Below are positions 13,849-27,200 of a stretch of DNA of 64,000 bases, piece by piece. Position 1 is the stretch's first letter; the number at the start of each line of letters is the position of its first letter. The notes beneath the pieces are model-generated. The model had not been told where the DNA came from and searched no databases. It was given only the letters and a program-made list of their open reading frames with translations. A program made the position numbers and the translations under genes. Source of the DNA: Rhizophagus clarus (Eukaryota > Glomeromycota > Glomeromycetes > Glomerales > Glomeraceae); contig BLAL01000281.1 of NCBI GenBank assembly GCA_015698045.1, positions 558,001-622,000 of the forward strand, in the 5' to 3' direction.

Positions 13849-16800
13849 ATGGCGACCACTTCGGTGACAAAAGAAAGTATTATTTCCAACAAGGTTAATA
13901 CGGACAGCAAATATCTCACCTCTTTATTTAGGCAAAGTTCAGATCGTACTCAAGAACGTTATAAACCTGTGATGCCAGAGACTCTTCCTTTGAAGGAAGA
14001 AAAAATCATATTGATTCCGACTCGTTTACGCGAACTTCTTACTAGTATCCTTTTTTTTTAATGATCGGTTTTTTGTTTTTTTTATCAATGATTAAATTTC
14101 TCTTTCAATTTTCCTTAACGGGTTATTATGTAGACACGTCAGACGAAATAGTGGTAAAACTGGGTTGTTTTCCTTACACGAATTTGGTATATTTTACTGT
14201 TAATGACAACCTATTTATATGGGAATATGAAAAAGGGTAGATGTTTTTATCACGCGAATTTATGCGTGAACTTTTTATTTAAACGCGTTACAAATTTTAT
14301 GATGATTCATGTGATATTTTATTAACGTATACTTAATACATTTATATCTTCTAAAATTTTGATGTACATGATTTATTAATAGAAATGATGAAAATGCTAT
14401 TGGTCATATAGATGTTCATCCTTTACAAGATCTTTATATAAAATGTGTGGGTCTTGCTAAACCAAGAGCAGGTAAATTTTTTTTTGTTAAATATTTCATC
14501 TGGGTTTAACTTGTAGGTTGCGATCCACACAATATATGCTCTTAAATAAGTTCGAAATTTTCCATTTCTCTATAAAAGACAAATTTACTGAAATCCTTTG
14601 ATCATTTTTTTAGGACGTTTTATTGATGATGCTCAATATGTGTTGGTTATAGTCACTGACAAAGCCGTACATATATTTGGATTAAGTAATACTCCGACGG
14701 GAATAGTTTTTCATGATATGTCATCGGATAGATATCGGGCAAATTATAGTAAAAAAACTGTAGAATCAATAGTTGGTACTGATGATGGTCGTATTTTTCT
14801 TATTGATGCTGGAGAACTTTGCGAATTAGTCTATGAGGTGATTAAAAAGATCATTCTTGAAAAATTTTTGATTTTTGAATGTTTATGCATATATATGATG
14901 AAAAATTTTATTTTTAGGATGAAGGTTGGTTTTCTCATCCTTGTAGGTTGGAAATTCGATCGCTTAGCACCATTGATCAACAATTGAGATTTATTTCAAA
15001 TTATTCATGTAAGATAATTTATGTCATCTTTTTCATGTTCTGAATTTTTTTTAAAAGAAAGAACATGACAAAAATAATTACGCGTTTTTTTTTTTTTTTT
15101 TAAGCGCGTCTTAGGTCTGTTGTGGTTGATGACGCACGGAATTTGTTAAGTGTAATGTCCGATCATCATATTGAGGTATTAATTGTTTGTTTGTTTAAAA
15201 TTATTTATTTGTTTGTTTGTTTAGTTATTAATTTTTACTTTTCTAATTTTTAATGATTTTATTCTTTGTATGTAGTCATTTCTTATCACGAAGAATGGAG
15301 GTCCTTTAAGGTCTTTAGGGAAATGGTCTATCAACGATGATAAATCTGGTTTGAAAGGAACACTTGCCTCAATACACCCAATTCTCGTTACTGAATCCTC
15401 ATTTTATTGTCTATTGGCCGTTACAAGTACAGGTAATAATTCGTTTCTAGTCGGAATGATTGGTACAACCTTCATGTTAATTTATTATCTTTGTATTAGG
15501 TCATCGTGGATACTTTACTTGTTATTCTATTAATAGGGGGTACAATTGGTCGGTAGTAACAGATACGACCTCATATAAAAATACGGAGCCTAATTGTTTA
15601 ATATTATATGAGGTTCATGAACCACCACCTCAACCCCCAGCTCAGATTGCTCAACAAACTAATAGTGGATTTTCAATGTTTAAGTACTTTCATGGTGTAT
15701 TTTTTGCTTTAAAAAGGGAAGGTACATCTCATATTGTAACCACCACCCAACCAAACTATGGTTCAATGTTTATGAGGTTTATTCAAGTATGCTCTCTAAA
15801 TATTCATGTTTCATTTATATTTATGTGTTCAATTCTTCTTAATCTTTCCTGTTTTTTTTAAAAAAAAAAAAAAAAAAAAAATTTCAGAGTCAAGAGCTCA
15901 TATTCTCTGAGCATATCTTTACATTTCCCTATCATAATATTTATGAGATTCAAGAAATTAGAAATCCGTTACATGACCCTAAGGTTTTTGAGGAGTATTC
16001 AAATGATTTGATTGATCAATTTTATGCTCCTCCCAGAAAGTTCCTTGTATATTCTCATCATGGTTTGTTTTTTAAATTTATCTTTATCTTTTTTTTTATG
16101 TAGATCTTATTAATAACTCAATTTGTTAAATTTATTAAGGTATAATAATATTAAATAAATTGAGACCTGTTGATCATCTAGAAAATATTATAAAAAGAGG
16201 ATTTCAAAATGAAGTGTCAAAAGCTTTTATTGAAAAGTAAAACCTTTATAATATACTTATGTTGCTTTTAAGAAAAATATTTATTTATTCATTTATTGCT
16301 TCATTACTACTTCATTTAGTTATGGACAAGAACAGACTTGTGCAATGTGTTTTTTGATTGCAAATGATGAAAGCTATACAACCTTGAAATACTTCCGTAC
16401 GTACACATTCATATTTTCCATTAATAAGTAATGTTTAAATTAAATTAACTTTATTTATAAAAAAATTTGTTAGAATATTCGATTTTATTCGAAGGATTTG
16501 CCTTTTGTTTAGCAAGAATTCTTCGACCTGTATGGCGCCATAAGATCTTAAAATCAAAGTATAATTCTGTTATTGTGGTATTCAATTTTTAAGCAATCAC
16601 CTATAAAATAACTTATTTTAATCTACGTAATATAGGTCAAATGGTACCATCACTTATTTGGACACAAATATTCCTGAGCCAAAACTTCAATATATAATCA
16701 AGAAATTATTAAATCTGAAGAAATTTTGTGATAAGTGAGTTATTATTTGATAAGAGCGATAAGATTAAATTTTCTCTAGGGTCAAATCAAACTGAATTTT

Positions 16801-19800
16801 TTTTTTTAGACACCCTGATTTAAAAACTCTTCATCTTGTTGAGAATACATCTAGTAGTTCTTTAACTCCAGTAAGTAATTATATATTAAACTTGTGTATG
16901 AATTCTAAATTTAAAGAGGAATTTTTTTAATTCTTGAATTATTGTTATTAGGCACAAGCTATTGGTATAAATGGTTTATACGATGCACTTGTCAGGATGG
17001 CTGATGCAATATCTTTCATTATATTAATGCTGGAATATAATTTACCCGAAACAATCGCGAGGTATATTTAATATTCATAATATATTGTAGGGATTGGAAT
17101 CAATTTATCTATTATGTTCATAGATGGCTATGGTTAATCTGACTCTAAATCCGTTTCTACCCTAATTTCCTTTCGTTAATTGCATTTTTATTCCCTTATC
17201 CCTTACATTAATTCCCTTACGTCAATTCCTCACTCTTACCCTATTTCTCTTATTCTAATACATTATAAATTGATTCGGAGTCAGATTATCGGCCTTACAT
17301 GCAAAATTAAAATGATCAAAAATTCGATGTTAATCTCTAATATATCATTTGATATCATTTGTAAAATTCTTGTCTACTTCTTTAGTACTTTTTTTTTAGC
17401 TTGTAAAAAATCTCTTTCTCTATTTGGTTTAATAATAGTCTTTTTTTATAGGGTTGACCCATCAACTAAACAAGCTATAGTTAACTCAAATTTCGATCAA
17501 CTGGTGACTGATCCGTCAGTCAGGAGTAGTTGGCACGATGTAGTTCTGGCCATAATCAGAAAGGAAACTACGCCACGTGTAAATATTTAATTTCATTTTT
17601 TTTAACATTTACATATAGTATAAACAAGTAACTAAATATATATATTTTTATTATTTAAAAACTATAGGTTGAAAATCTTAGTCGTAATTTAGAAGCACGT
17701 TGTCCAACCTTCTGTAACGCTACCGAAGTTAAATTATATCAGGTATGTTTAAAATTTCGATAACATCGTTTGTACAATTTGGGAATTTTGTTTTAGGCCA
17801 TAATTGTTAAATCCTAATCGATAAAGTCATGAATTCACCATCAATACTAAAAATTAAATAAATAATGTTTAGGGTTACGAAGCTTTGCAAAAGGCAAAGA
17901 AGAATGAAGATGAACATACTACTAACGAAGCATTACGAAATTCACTAAAGTAATTAATATTTGAAAAGTCTTTGGGCGTCTTTCATAGTAATTAAATCAT
18001 CTTGTAATTTTTCTCAGTATAATATATGTTTGGTTCTTGAAAGTTCCAAGATTGAAGTGATATCTTCTTTACGAAGGAAAAGAAATTACAAGACTTTTGC
18101 TTGTAAAAGACGCTCTACTCTTTCAATCTTTATTCTTTTTTTTTTTTTAATTTTTTTTTTTTTTTTTATAAATCACTAATCATCGTTGAATTTAGATTAT
18201 TCACTGAATCCATTAATACCATGACATATGGCACCTTAATTAACCTATGTAATGAATACAAGAATTTCAAGTTTTATGAGGGTAAGTTGTTAGTTCTCAT
18301 TTAACAAATTTAAATAAAGATTATTTAAATAATATTTAATTTTCGTTATTAGGAGCTGTTGAACTTTTATTAAAGGCTGCACATACTATGGAACATGTAA
18401 CCGAAAAACGCAAATCAGTTCTTGACAACGTTATCGATACATTGCGAGATGCTGGTGTCTTTAACGAAGGAGTTCATCGTAATATCAATATTTAAGTCGT
18501 CTTTGTTAAACTTCTTTTCTCTTATTAATAATACTAATTTTAAATATATGTATTTATTTATTTAAATCAAGGCCAAACACGTAAATTTAACCCTGTTCTT
18601 CATAAGGCTCTAGAACTTGGATTGACCTTGAAAGACATAGATTTCCTTTTTGCGGTTTACGACGAATTCTTGTTAGCAGACTCTATTTCACAACTATTTG
18701 ACGTAATTCTATAAATTTTATGTGATCATCGCGACTATCTTTATCTGTGCTGAAAAAAAGTTTATTTTTTTTTTTATTTTGTACGTATTTAGCCGGCGGC
18801 ACCTTATATTGAAAGTTATCTTACTGATTCAAAAGATTTGTCCTCACCAGAAGTAAGGAAAAAATTGGATTTATATTGTGATTTTTGTGTGAAACGTCAT
18901 GAATATCTTAAAGCGGCCGAAGTGAAAGATTACATAGCTCAGAATGCAGGGTAATAATCGTAACAATCGATTTATTAATATAAACTTTTTTTAAAAAACA
19001 AACTTAACATAATTTTTATTTTAGAGACGATGTTGATTTACAAGAGCGATTGAATTATCTCAGTCATGCCGTAGGACAAGCTGAAAGTGCTAAAGAATTT
19101 AGCGAAAGTGCTAAAGTGATCGAGATATTAAATAAGTATCGCAACAGAATGAAGGTATATAAATTCATATATTTTTATTTATATCTTTTATAAGATATTA
19201 ATATTTAATGCATTTATTACCCAGATCGCTCAAATACAATTCGAAATTTATTTGGAATTAAGTAGCATGAACGATATCGTATTTAATAACTTTGCTAAAG
19301 CACAAGGAATACCCGGCAAGGTCGAAGTACTTGCACTTCTTAATGAAAAGCTCTACGACCCTCAAATTGTAAGTATTATTTCTATATTTTTACGCTGTAT
19401 GTATTCTTTTGGGGTTTACTTATAATTATTTATGTTAATTTTTATAGCTTTTGAATGATTTTATCCATCCATTCAATTTGTTTGAAAAGAAGTTAGCTTT
19501 ATTACAAATTGTAGAAGATGCACCTTATAATACTGAAATAGCAAATGTCTGGGAAGATATAATACAAAAAGGTGTTTATCATTATCTCTTGAAAAATTTT
19601 TCATTGTAGGCTTTTTCTCCCCCCCCCCTTTTTTTAAAAAAAAAAACCAATACTAATTATTCTTGATTTGATTTTTAAAATCAAAAGCTATACAAAGATG
19701 TGAAGATACTAGTTCTATTCAGCCAATAGCAGATACGCTTGTAAGCGCTGGTCGAAAATATTATCCTAGTGACACTCGAATGTTACCATTGGGTGTGTTG

Positions 19801-20425
19801 ATAACGTTTTTTTTTTTTTTTGTTTACAGAATGATAATTTCGAATTTATTAACAATACATGAAATTATTTTTTTTGAATTTTTTGATTATAGACAAGATC
19901 ATTATTTTAGTATCTAAATATCTCGTAGAAGTTAGTTATAATGATCCTGGTGTCATTACAAAAATTCTGAGGCAGGCTAATATAAATTATGCTATTTTAT
20001 TTGAAACATTTAAACATGTCTTAAATAATAGATCGGTAAGACAAAATTCCATTCTGCATATTTAAATTATGTTACATTACTGCGACTTATTAATAATTAA
20101 AACTGTCTTTTAGGGTGGAATTTTATGTACCAGAGATGGATTGCGGTTCTTATTTCAAGAACTTTCTTACATACTAAATGAGTGGGCTAAATCTAGTGAA
20201 GAATCGTGAGTATATTTTTTGTGATATATAATCCCATTAATGTTATTTTAATTTTAATTAATTGAATTATTTTGCAGATACGACATTGACACTAACAGCG
20301 TGCTTGATTTGATTGATCGATGGGTTGGTGTGGTTGATAGCAGTAAACTTGGTAAAGAAATTAAGGAAGATTTTATGGAAAACAGAAGAAATGTTGAAAT
20401 TTTAAAGAGAAGAAAGAATGAATAA
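13849..20425 (+). CDS. NUP155: Nucleoporin Nup155/Nup170 family
   Basis: Structural scaffold of the inner ring of the nuclear pore complex. I reconstructed 29 exons: 13849-14044, 14134-14236, 14383-14471, 14614-14837, 14918-15008, 15105-15175, 15276-15432, 15500-15786, 15888-16062, 16140-16236, 16320-16396, 16474-16558, 16636-16734, 16810-16870, 16952-17061, 17452-17578, 17668-17742, 17873-17949, 18196-18281, 18353-18478, 18572-18702, 18793-18950, 19025-19154, 19225-19368, 19448-19571, 19688-19792, 19893-20035, 20114-20205 and 20278-20425. All phases agree, giving 1,195 aa, somewhat shorter than the 1,390-1,500 usual for animal and yeast members. The N-terminal part matches the beta-propeller region (GRFIDDAQYVLVI, then a stretch on internal interaction with DEGWFSH). 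The C-terminal half is helical (DDVDLQERLNYLSHAVGQAE). The ATG at 13849 opens the first in-frame exon. Two introns carry foldback sequences, listed separately. Confidence 0.93.
17134..17289. mobile_element. MITE-like foldback element inside a nucleoporin intron
   Basis: The 390-base intron 17062-17451 is far longer than its neighbours. It contains an inverted pair: TAATCTGACTC near 17135-17145 and GAGTCAGATTA near 17278-17288. The arms extend to about 17 bases with two mismatches (AATCTGACTC..AATC). The roughly 155-bp interior is pyrimidine-rich with repeated ccctta-type motifs. The ends read TA...TA, as in mariner-type insertions. There is no coding capacity. It looks like a small non-autonomous DNA transposon; family unknown. 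Confidence 0.5.
17974..18115. mobile_element. Second foldback (inverted-repeat) insertion in a nucleoporin intron
   Basis: In the 246-base intron 17950-18195, the arm starting GGGCGTCTTT (17974) pairs with AAAGACGCTC (18106-18115). Further inside, TCTTGTAATTT pairs with AAATTACAAGA. Together they form roughly 40-base imperfect arms around a short core. This suggests a second MITE-like insertion, distinct in sequence from the one at 17134. Confidence 0.45.
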
Positions 20426-20628
20426 AAGTTTAGGACATTTAAATTTATAATACATTCCTTTAATTACAATAATAATGCATCAATTTTCAAATAAATCAAA
20501 TTGAGAATTTTTATGAACATTCATGAAAGATGGGAAATGGAATTTTTTTTTTTTTTAGAAAATGTCATAATTTAAATAAAATTGGATTCCATGGTGAGGG
20601 TAGTATATATAGTATATTAACCATTTTG

Positions 20629-20667
<39 letters not shown>

Positions 20668-22558
20668 CTTAATCAAATAAAGTTTCTCTCTTACTAGTTT
20701 TTTATTTTTTTAAAAAAATTGATGTATATGATATGTACTGTATTTGGCAGAATGATATATATGTATTAACTTTATATTAATGGTGCTCATATTTTTGAGT
20801 ATTTTTATGTAGAGTAATCTACTTTTTTTCTTTTCCCCGTTTCTCGGACTTTGATTCTAAACTATCTGGAATTGGAATTTCTGATCTTCCTAATCCGGAG
20901 CGAATTCAGAGTTACGCACAAAAATAAAGAAAATAAACTAAATTTGTTTGATTCCGGTTTTGTCGCCACATTCTTCTAAAGAATTTTCAGCCACCATTAA
21001 TTTCTTTTATTAGCCATTTTCTATTCTTCGTTGTTATATTTCTCTCCCTTAGATCATTCTTATGTAGCTCATCATCATCATCATCATTATGTAACTAAAT
21101 TCAAACAAACATTCGACTATATTTGTGACTTCATGATGATATATGATATCATATCATATGTCGGATGAAATAAGTGATCGACTTCGTTCATAAAATGTCT
21201 GTCTATTTAATTTGTAGTATAAATACTAATCGAACTTCGTTGATGCGGTTTTCCAAAAATGTCGATTCGGTGCAGTTCTCCAAGGATTCTCGCATGTGAA
21301 ACGCTCACCCATCAATCTTGTTTTATCTTTCGATCCCTGTTTGCAATTTGGACTTTCATATTGCAACCATTTATCACCCGAACATAATCAGGACCTCGAG
21401 TGTTGAGACCTAGTTTCACGTCGATTTTTTGTTGCTGGGCAGTCCACTGATACAAAAGTTTCAACTTCTGGATGATTCTTGAATATCGTATTGTTTATTA
21501 GAAAGCTGATAAAGTAAGTTTGGGCAAATAGATTCCTACAACATGACTTAGAATTAGAATGTCGCAGTTGGAAGTTGAAAGAACAATCTTTTGAATTGAG
21601 TGTGGTCACATAACGCGGGCAAAAATTATATCAAATCACATGATTTTATTAGTTATTTTTCTCTCATGATTGTATACCACGAGATATCTCCCATAATAGT
21701 ACATATTTCAATATATCATAGACGAATAGACGTTTATTGCATAACTAAATTCGATCGAGACATTACTCAAAGTATATTATCATAAACTTTGCATTAGACT
21801 CTGCTTCTAATCCTTATCTTTTTTCAGCTTGGTAAATTTTGTCTGTTATTCACAGCTTTATTTCAGGAAAAAAACAAAAATTTTATAGGAAAGTGTGGAA
21901 TGGATAATAAAATTTAATCTCAATTCCATTGGATCATGAATAAGAATTCATGTTTATAAATTTTTTTTAGCATCTAATATCCTTTTCTTGCTAATAATTA
22001 GATTACTGAGCGTTACACCTGAGAATTACTAAACTATTTTTAATTAATTGATACATTCATGACTTTATTTACTTTACTTACAATTCGTATCAATATATTT
22101 CCTAATAAATAAACCCAAACTTCACTTAATTATATTTCTGTCAATCGCCTTTCTGTTTGTTTTTCACAGATAATTCTTTTTATGAAAGATTGTAAAAGAG
22201 AAAATTCTGAAACGATTTGCTAAAACGTGTGAAATCTATTTATCACAAGTTTTTTGTCACTACAATGGTGAATTAATTAATAGCATATTTATTATTATGT
22301 TGTATACGCAAGCCACACTACAATGGCAAATTCCGAGTTTCTGACCTCATAATCATTGTTGCCTGAACTGCAAAAGAGAAGCCATCACGTGATAATTCCG
22401 CTATCTAAATTCCGAATTGATTTATAATTATAATATAGTAATGGCTTCAAAAAAAAAAAAAAAAATTTATAAATACAGTATGTTGTGGATGAATTTCATA
22501 AAACATCAAATTCACTCTTTCTTTTTTCCTACTACAAGTGTTGGCTATTGTTCACACA
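20426..22558. other. Intergenic region between nucleoporin and TFIIE-beta genes
   Basis: After the nucleoporin stop come AT-rich sequence and a long A tract (20629-20666). From about 20830 to 21790 composition is more balanced. A 73-codon minus-strand frame (21609-21388) contains varied residues (ETFVSVDCPATKNR) and may be a decayed coding fragment, but I find no splice-consistent continuation. An imperfect palindrome around gatatc sits near 21134-21156. Confidence 0.4.
22384..22393. promoter_or_regulatory. ATCACGTGAT palindrome upstream of TFIIE-beta gene
   Basis: Identical in sequence to the palindrome upstream of the nucleoporin gene. It ends 165 bp before the TFIIE-beta start codon. Confidence 0.5.
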
Positions 22559-23833
22559 ATGTCAAGCTTGACCGCCGAATCCATTTTAGCGTTAAAAAAT
22601 CAGCAACTTGCAGCTCTCAAGTATACTCAACCCAGGGTTGCAAACAATGCGCCTTCCACTACTTCACAAAACTTTACGTCAAAATCAAATGGTTCTTCAA
22701 AGAAGAAGAAACAAAAGCTTGGTATGTAATTTAGATCTTTTTTAAGTTAAAATGGTGCACTAAAACTCTTACCCACTATTTAAATGTTAGTTTACTCGCA
22801 ACCAACCGATACCGGCGTCGTAAAACATACTTTGAGTCAGCTACATAATGTCATTCGCTTTTTGAAGGCAAATAATCATTTTTCTTGCAAAGATCGTTTG
22901 TTTTTGCAGTTTTACTTCCTTGTATTTATTCGTTATTCGAAACTTCACCACCATAGGAGAAAGTAGATGTTCCTCAAACAGCCGAGGATCTTAAAAACAA
23001 CAAAATCGCCGATATAAACGCCAACAAAGAACTTTATAACCATATGATAAATAATGAAAAAATTCTTTATAACAGTGTTGATCGCACATTTCAATATAAA
23101 GTAAGGTTAATGTGAGAAAGGGAAAGAATTGTAGAATTATTTATTCATAAAACTTAATTTATATAGCCAGATTATGCGATTCGGTCCAAGGAAGATTTAT
23201 TAAATCTTTTAAAGGAAAGACAAGAGAAAGAAGGAGTTTCACGAGGAATGCCATATAGAGAATTAGATGATTGTATAGATTTGTCTAATTCAATCAAGGT
23301 TTTTATTTCGTTTTTTAAACGATTTGTTTCAAAACAATCATTAAATTTTTTTCTTCCCTTTTTAAAGGAATTAGAGAGTGAGGGTAAAATAATGGTGATA
23401 CGTCTGATGAAGGATAATTCACCTCGATTACTCTATTACAATGATCTACAATATAATACACCCATGGACAAAGGTTTGTCGATTATTTACTGTTTATTTA
23501 GTGTTTAGTTTAATATGAAGCTTATTAATTATATTTATTTGTTTAGAATTCGTTGATATGTTTCATGATGTTAAAGTACCAGATGAGAGTGATTTGAAGA
23601 AATCACTTGAAGGCGGTTGGTTATTAATTATGTATATAAGTTGTATTTATTTTTATTTTTGATTATATACTTATAAGTTCTAATTAATAGCTGGTTTGCG
23701 AACTATGGCGGTACTCGAGAATAAAACTCGTACAGAGGACAGACCAAAACAAAGAAAGAGGAAACAACCAAATAGAAAAATTAAAATCACTAACACTCAT
23801 TTGGAAAATTTTCTGATGCCAACAAAATCTTAA
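22559..23833 (+). CDS. TFA2: Transcription initiation factor IIE subunit beta (TFIIE-beta)
   Basis: Basal RNA polymerase II factor that joins TFIIE-alpha, binds near the promoter opening site and helps recruit TFIIH. Seven exons: 22559-22721, 22791-22867, 22957-23100, 23167-23298, 23368-23473, 23547-23615 and 23691-23833 (TAA). They give 277 aa, close to the roughly 290 aa of animal TFIIE-beta. The N-terminus is Ser/Lys-rich (SSKKKKQK). The first winged helix begins VYSQPTDTGVVKHTLSQLHN. The second contains ELESEGKIMVIRLMKD and LLYYND, a strong family signature. The C-terminus is basic (KQRKRKQPNRK). Phases close only if intron 2 (22868-22956) uses a GC donor (AAG then GCAAAT). The ATG at 22559 was chosen because the frame upstream of it has no family similarity. 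Confidence 0.92.
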
Positions 23834-24298
23834 TTATCTAAGAGTTATGACAAATATTTTGTTTACATAATTTTTTTTTTTTCTTTTTTTTTTTTTTTAA
23901 CATATATAATATCACTACAAACATTTTGTCAATTTGTCTATAACGAGCTCATATATATTTATATACTATATATATACATATCGTTGTTTGTTTTTTTACA
24001 ATCAGGAAGCTTTGATAATTTACAAAATGTTAACATTTAATGATAGTAAACAAATTATTGAATAAATTGGCAAAGAAAAACTTTAATTTTATTTGTTTAT
24101 TTATTCTTATTAAAAAATAAAATAAATTGATAATCAGTTTTTTATCGTTTTATAAAAATAATTTTTTTTTTTTTGTTCTAAAGCTTACTTGCTTCCATCC
24201 ATCTCTTAATAACCATAAATTATATATATATATCCTTTTTTTTTTTGCTCTAAATTTAAATTTTGATTTTTGTCTTTTTTTTTTTTAAACCTCGCTAT
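23834..24298. other. Convergent intergenic region
   Basis: 465 bp between the 3' ends of the TFIIE-beta (+) and WDR75 (-) genes. It contains T-rich tracts, two short TA repeats and an AATAAA-type motif, and serves as the shared 3' region of both genes. I see nothing else. Confidence 0.6.
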
Positions 24299-27200
24299 CT
24301 AGTTATGATTGCAAAGTCTTCTTGTTTTCCTTGTAGTATTATTTAAAGTAAGATCATCTGATGATTCCATTTCTCTTTTTTTGGATTTTTGATTAATAGA
24401 ATTTGAATTTGGTTTATTGTTATGTTTACCATTTACTTTACCATTTCCATTTGTTTTAAGTAACGTGGGTTTTTTCGGTTCATCATCACCCCGAATTTCC
24501 TTAATGTTTTGGTTCTTATCTTCTATATGTGTACCATATTGTTCATTTTGTTCAATCACTACTTGCATTGTCATTATTGGCGTTGATGTTCCATTAGGAA
24601 CTTTAGTGATCTTCTGTGCCTTGTCTTCAACAGTATGTCCATTTTGTTCATTTTTATTTAAATCTTCCAATCCATTTGTTTGTTCATCTTTATTTGTATT
24701 TGATACCGATTTTGAATTTAATACCGATGTCGACAAATCATTTGACGTTTGATCAGCTGAAATATTATGATATAATATTTTATTTATTGCCTAAATTTTT
24801 TAAATTAAAAAATTTTATAATTCTTCCCAAAAATAAATTGAAATACCTTTCATAAACGACTTCTTCTTCTTTTTCTTTTTCTTAGAAATCGGACTTTCTA
24901 TTTTCTTTTCTTCCTCGATATCAGATTCATCTACCTCGGACTCTTTAGACGATAATGGATCCAAAGTCTAATAGGATTTATTTAAAAACATTATTTACGT
25001 TGCACTGAAACTTGTACTAAATGTTAATTACCAATTATCCATACCTTATTGCTATGTCCGAAAATATCTGAAAAATATGAATGTGATGTTTGTTCCAATT
25101 TCCGAGTTGATACCTATATAATAAGGGATTAAAGTTATTATGTATTTAGACTTGCATGATATGTACATCATAAAGTATATAAAAATAGATGTACAAACCT
25201 TTGGCTTAATTGATGAAAGTTCGCCCAAAATATACATGTCATTCTTATCTGTAATATATAATATATTCGATTTTTGCTCGGGCAGTAATGACTCTAAGTC
25301 ATCTGAACGCCGAGGCAAGTAAGTCAATGACTTTACAATATGCTTCACTTTATGAACTTGTAAAGGATCATGACTCTTTGGATTATAAACCATGAGCTTG
25401 CATTCTGTAAATAACAGAAAAACTTCAGAATTAAGAGAATCCAATATAACTTAAAATTAGTAAATATATATACACACCTTTCAAAAATCTGTTATTCCAT
25501 GCAACTACAAAATCTGAACCAATTGGATCAAGAGCCACCATTTCAACTTCTAATACATGTCTGTACAAAACTAATAAACATACAATCAATTTGTTAATGT
25601 GTGAACATATAATTTGAATCAATTAATATTAAAAATCAATTTCTCACCTTCACATGTAAGAATATCCCAAACATAAAGAAAAGTATCTGTTGTTGACACA
25701 AGATATGGTTCATCATTCGTGAATAAGATGTGCCGCACGTTTTCATTACTAGGCATGCATTGTAAATTTCGTTTAAGCGTAAATGTAAAGGCATCCCACA
25801 AAGTTATTGTGTTATTAAATGAGACTGCTAGTACGGTTCCATCTTTTGAGACAGCGGCCGTTCTTGGGATAAACTTTTTGTAGGAACCAATAAATTCACA
25901 AGTCCAAATGGCTAAAATAAAGAAGGGTGTTAAAGATTAATAAAAGAATAGCTTAAAAAAATGAAATATTCACCTTCTTCTATGGAATCATCATCATCTT
26001 TCTTGTTTAATTTCCATACTTTAAATTTGGTGTCAAGACCGGTGGTAATAAAGATCGGATCATGATCGTCTGTACCGTTGTGAAAACATAATGACAAAAT
26101 ATCCTCATAATGAGGAAAATCAACACGACAATTCTGTTTATAGGTTTGCGAATTAGGATCAAAATGCCAAAATTTCAAGTATAATTCAGGAGTGTTAACG
26201 CTATCGTTTCTTGCGTCAACCTAATATGATTTAATTGAATTTTTCATTTATTTTAATAACTTACTTTATGTAATTAAACATTCAATTAGTAAATAATACT
26301 TACCGTTGCCATCCACTTTCCATTTTTAGAGAAACAAACGTGTTTCACGTGATGACGGACTATTTCTTCCTCAAAAGTTCTCGATACCCTATTCGTTACT
26401 GAGACCTCAAGCTCCATCACATGTCTATCCGTGTAAGCATTATAAAACTGAATAGTTCCAGGATGACCGTTAAGGACGACATCATAGTTTCTAGGCTCCA
26501 AAACAAGGCCAGTAGACAATGGATTTGCACGAGATTCTTTTGAAAAGTAGCATTGTTCCTTTTATTAAGGATAAACATTTTAAACTTAAATAAAAATCAT
26601 ACGACATTTAATTACCATGTTTTAATCCTTGCAAAGCCTGTTTGAATGAATAATTAATCATGGATACCAATTTTATTGAATTATCCATCAAACCGACTGC
26701 ATATATAGTTTGGTCAGGGCTAATCGAAATGTTTGTAATTTCAGAACCAAGACGTGGGATGAAAATTACGAAACTATCCTCAACACGCCATATACAAAGG
26801 ACAGCCTCTTCGCCACCGGATATTAAATAATTACCTAAAACAAGAAAGTGACCAAGTAAATAAATTGTTATTACTTTAGACAAGTAAAGAAAATAAATTA
26901 AAATTAGTGAAAGGAAAAATCACCGTCACTTGAAAAAACGAGAGAATTAACTTTATGTGCATGCCAATGGGATTCAGATGTTACAGGATCTTCTATTTGC
27001 GATTTCTCAAGACAATACCTTAAATGAAAAAAATCAAATATATTTAGAACACTGACGATCTCGTATGAAAACACTCAAAAATTCATAATAGATACCAATA
27101 AGTAATTTTGCCGGATAAATCACCAATAGCAATAAAACCCTTATGCGAATTAATCGCAGCGCAAGAAATTTTATTTGGATGCTTATATCTAACAATTAAA

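Noticed and set aside
22417..22734. 105-codon plus-strand frame overlapping TFIIE-beta exon 1
   Set aside because: Out of frame with the winged-helix exons; the frame starting at 22559 splices cleanly into the family domain.
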